From: Colwellia sp.
Lineage (GTDB): Bacteria > Pseudomonadota > Gammaproteobacteria > Enterobacterales > Alteromonadaceae
Assembly: GCA_016765685.1 (NCBI GenBank)
Contig: JAESPR010000064.1
Location: forward strand, 1-44,532
DNA length: 44,532 nucleotides
Direction: 5' to 3'
Shown: piece by piece, positions 43,339 to 44,532 of the stretch
How positions within the stretch are numbered: position 1 is the first letter of the stretch
How the letters are laid out: each line of letters starts with the position of its first letter
The notes under the pieces: model-generated
Databases searched by the model: none
Told to the model about the DNA's origin: nothing
Seen by the model: the letters and a program-made list of their open reading frames with translations, nothing else
Position numbers and translations under genes: made by a program

Positions 43339-44532
43339 ATGAATAAAAAACAACCAAGTGAAGCACAGTTAAAATTACTCGCCTACGACAAAGAACATGT
43401 TTGGCACCCTTACACATCGATGTCATCACCTTTACCTTCTTATTTAGTTGACAGTGCCGATGGTGTGTACATTAACCTTGCCAGTGGTGAGTCGCTGGTT
43501 GATGGCATGTCGTCTTGGTGGTCAGTATTGCACGGTTATAATCATCCAAAATTAAATGCGGCACTCATTAAGCAATCAACTAAAATGTCCCATGTGATGT
43601 TTGGCGGTTTAACCCATCAAAGTGCTATAGAGTTATGTGAAAAACTGGTTAAATTAACGCCAAACGGTCTTGATAAAGTATTTCTTAGTGATTCAGGCTC
43701 AGTTGCCGTTGAGGTTGCCATGAAAATGGCATTGCAGTATTTTCAAAGTAAAGGGATTCAAAGTAAAGACGGGCAAAATGAAAAGGAACAGAACAAAAAC
43801 TATAACTTAAAAACTAAGCTGCTTACTGTTCGCAATGGCTACCATGGTGATACCTTTGCCGCTATGTCCGTGTGCGACCCTGTTACGGGCATGCATCAAA
43901 TTTTCGATAAAGTCTTAATGAAAAGCATTTTTGCCCCTGCCCCCAACTGTAAATTCGGTGAGCTATGGCAAGTAGATGATATTAAAGAGCTTACCGAATT
44001 ATTTGAGCAACATCACCATGAACTTGCCGCGTTCATCATCGAGCCGATAGTACAAGGCACGGGCGGCATGCGTTTTTATCACCCTGAATATTTAAAAGCT
44101 TGTCGACAGCTATGCGATCAATATGAGGTTTTATTGATAGTTGATGAAATAGCCACCGGCTTTGGTCGCACAGGTAAACTTTTTGCTTGCGAGTGGGCAG
44201 ATATTAGCCCTGATATCATCTGTTTAGGCAAAACCCTTACTGGCGGTTACATTACCTTAGCGGCAACGCTTTGCACTAATGACATTGCTCAAACTATTAG
44301 CAACGGTGAAGCAGGATGCTTTATGCATGGGCCAACTTTTATGGGTAATGCTTTAGCTTGCGCAGTAGCTAACGCAAGCATTAATTTATTATTTGAAAAT
44401 AATTGGCAGCAACAAGTTAAGTTTATTGAACAAGAGCTACAAACATCATTATTGCCACTTAAAAACCATCATCGCGTAAAAGATACCCGTGTGCTTGGCT
44501 CTATTGGTGCAGTTGAGTGTTTACAAGCGGTT
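43339..44532 (+). CDS. bioA: Adenosylmethionine-8-amino-7-oxononanoate aminotransferase, 5' part (cut by window edge)
   Basis: PLP aminotransferase making 7,8-diaminopelargonate with SAM as amino donor. 398 codons are present and the gene continues past the right edge. Family blocks: [93 protein letters not shown], the PLP Lys in CLGKTLTGG, and [14 protein letters not shown]. An insert of about 16 residues rich in Lys/Gln/Asn ([17 protein letters not shown]) lies after ALQYFQSKG, where E. coli BioA is shorter. No Shine-Dalgarno is visible because the operator reaches the ATG. Confidence 0.95.
   Translation, partial: MNKKQPSEAQLKLLAYDKEHVWHPYTSMSSPLPSYLVDSADGVYINLASGESLVDGMSSWWSVLHGYNHPKLNAALIKQSTKMSHVMFGGLTHQSAIELCEKLVKLTPNGLDKVFLSDSGSVAVEVAMKMALQYFQSKGIQSKDGQNEKEQNKNYNLKTKLLTVRNGYHGDTFAAMSVCDPVTGMHQIFDKVLMKSIFAPAPNCKFGELWQVDDIKELTELFEQHHHELAAFIIEPIVQGTGGMRFYHPEYLKACRQLCDQYEVLLIVDEIATGFGRTGKLFACEWADISPDIICLGKTLTGGYITLAATLCTNDIAQTISNGEAGCFMHGPTFMGNALACAVANASINLLFENNWQQQVKFIEQELQTSLLPLKNHHRVKDTRVLGSIGAVECLQAV

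Overview
The window looks like chromosomal DNA from a marine gammaproteobacterium of the order Alteromonadales, probably a Colwellia or Thalassotalea relative. This is an inference from gene families and base composition: AT-rich DNA, a yejK/yejL-yejM divergon, a bioA/bioBFCD divergon, a MoxR-DUF58-TgpA operon and enterobacterial-type AroG and DeoD. I made no database comparison.

Region 1 (1-2.3 kb) is a mobile-element scar. It holds the right end of an IS66-family element (tnpA, tnpB and the 5' part of tnpC, running off the left edge), the 3' end of a group II intron (domains V and VI), and a RelE-like toxin-antitoxin pair whose toxin carries an in-frame amber codon.

Region 2 (2.4-16.97 kb) is mostly core metabolism and envelope functions. 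It has purine salvage (deoD, add), a DAHP synthase, a MoxR/DUF58/transglutaminase operon, a DUF3943 protein, a TPR lipoprotein with a transglutaminase-like Cys-His-Asp set, an M28 peptidase that appears to be a lipoprotein started at an ATT codon, a phosphoribosyltransferase, a nucleotide pyrophosphatase-like ectoenzyme and a degenerate EAL-HDOD protein.

Region 3 (17.0-23.3 kb) is accessory in character. A lone tyrosine recombinase is preceded by a 14-8-14 bp inverted-repeat site with the layout of a recombinase core site. It is followed by an orphan 579-residue solute-binding protein of the glycerol (GlpV) type, a family-3 binding protein, a porin and, convergently, another family-3 binding protein. 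No permease or ATPase is present.

Region 4 (23.3-29.7 kb) carries an M23 peptidase, a double-domain 6-pyruvoyl-tetrahydropterin synthase-like protein, pyrC, yejK, yejL, a YejM/PbgA-like protein and tRNA-Pro(GGG).

Region 5 (29.7-37.3 kb) carries a periplasmic peroxiredoxin, an AraC-type regulator divergent from an alkyl-DHAP-synthase-like flavoprotein, a GlpD-type dehydrogenase and an FGGY kinase, then a zinc-ribbon protein and a DUF924 protein. The flavoprotein, dehydrogenase and kinase form a probable glycerol, glycerol-ether or glycerol-3-phosphate module. The GlpV-like binding protein in region 3 may be related to it, but that is only inferred.

Region 6 (37.3-44.5 kb) contains a compact, divergent FtsZ paralogue, a G-run-rich intergenic stretch in front of an orphan HicB-like protein, and the biotin locus: bioB-bioF-bioC-bioD on the minus strand, divergent from bioA (cut by the right edge), with a BirA-like operator directly in front of bioA. 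The items I find most worth following up are the FtsZ paralogue, the loxP-like site beside the recombinase, the AGPS-like/GlpD/FGGY cluster, the orphan binding-protein/porin locus and the ATT-initiated lipoprotein.
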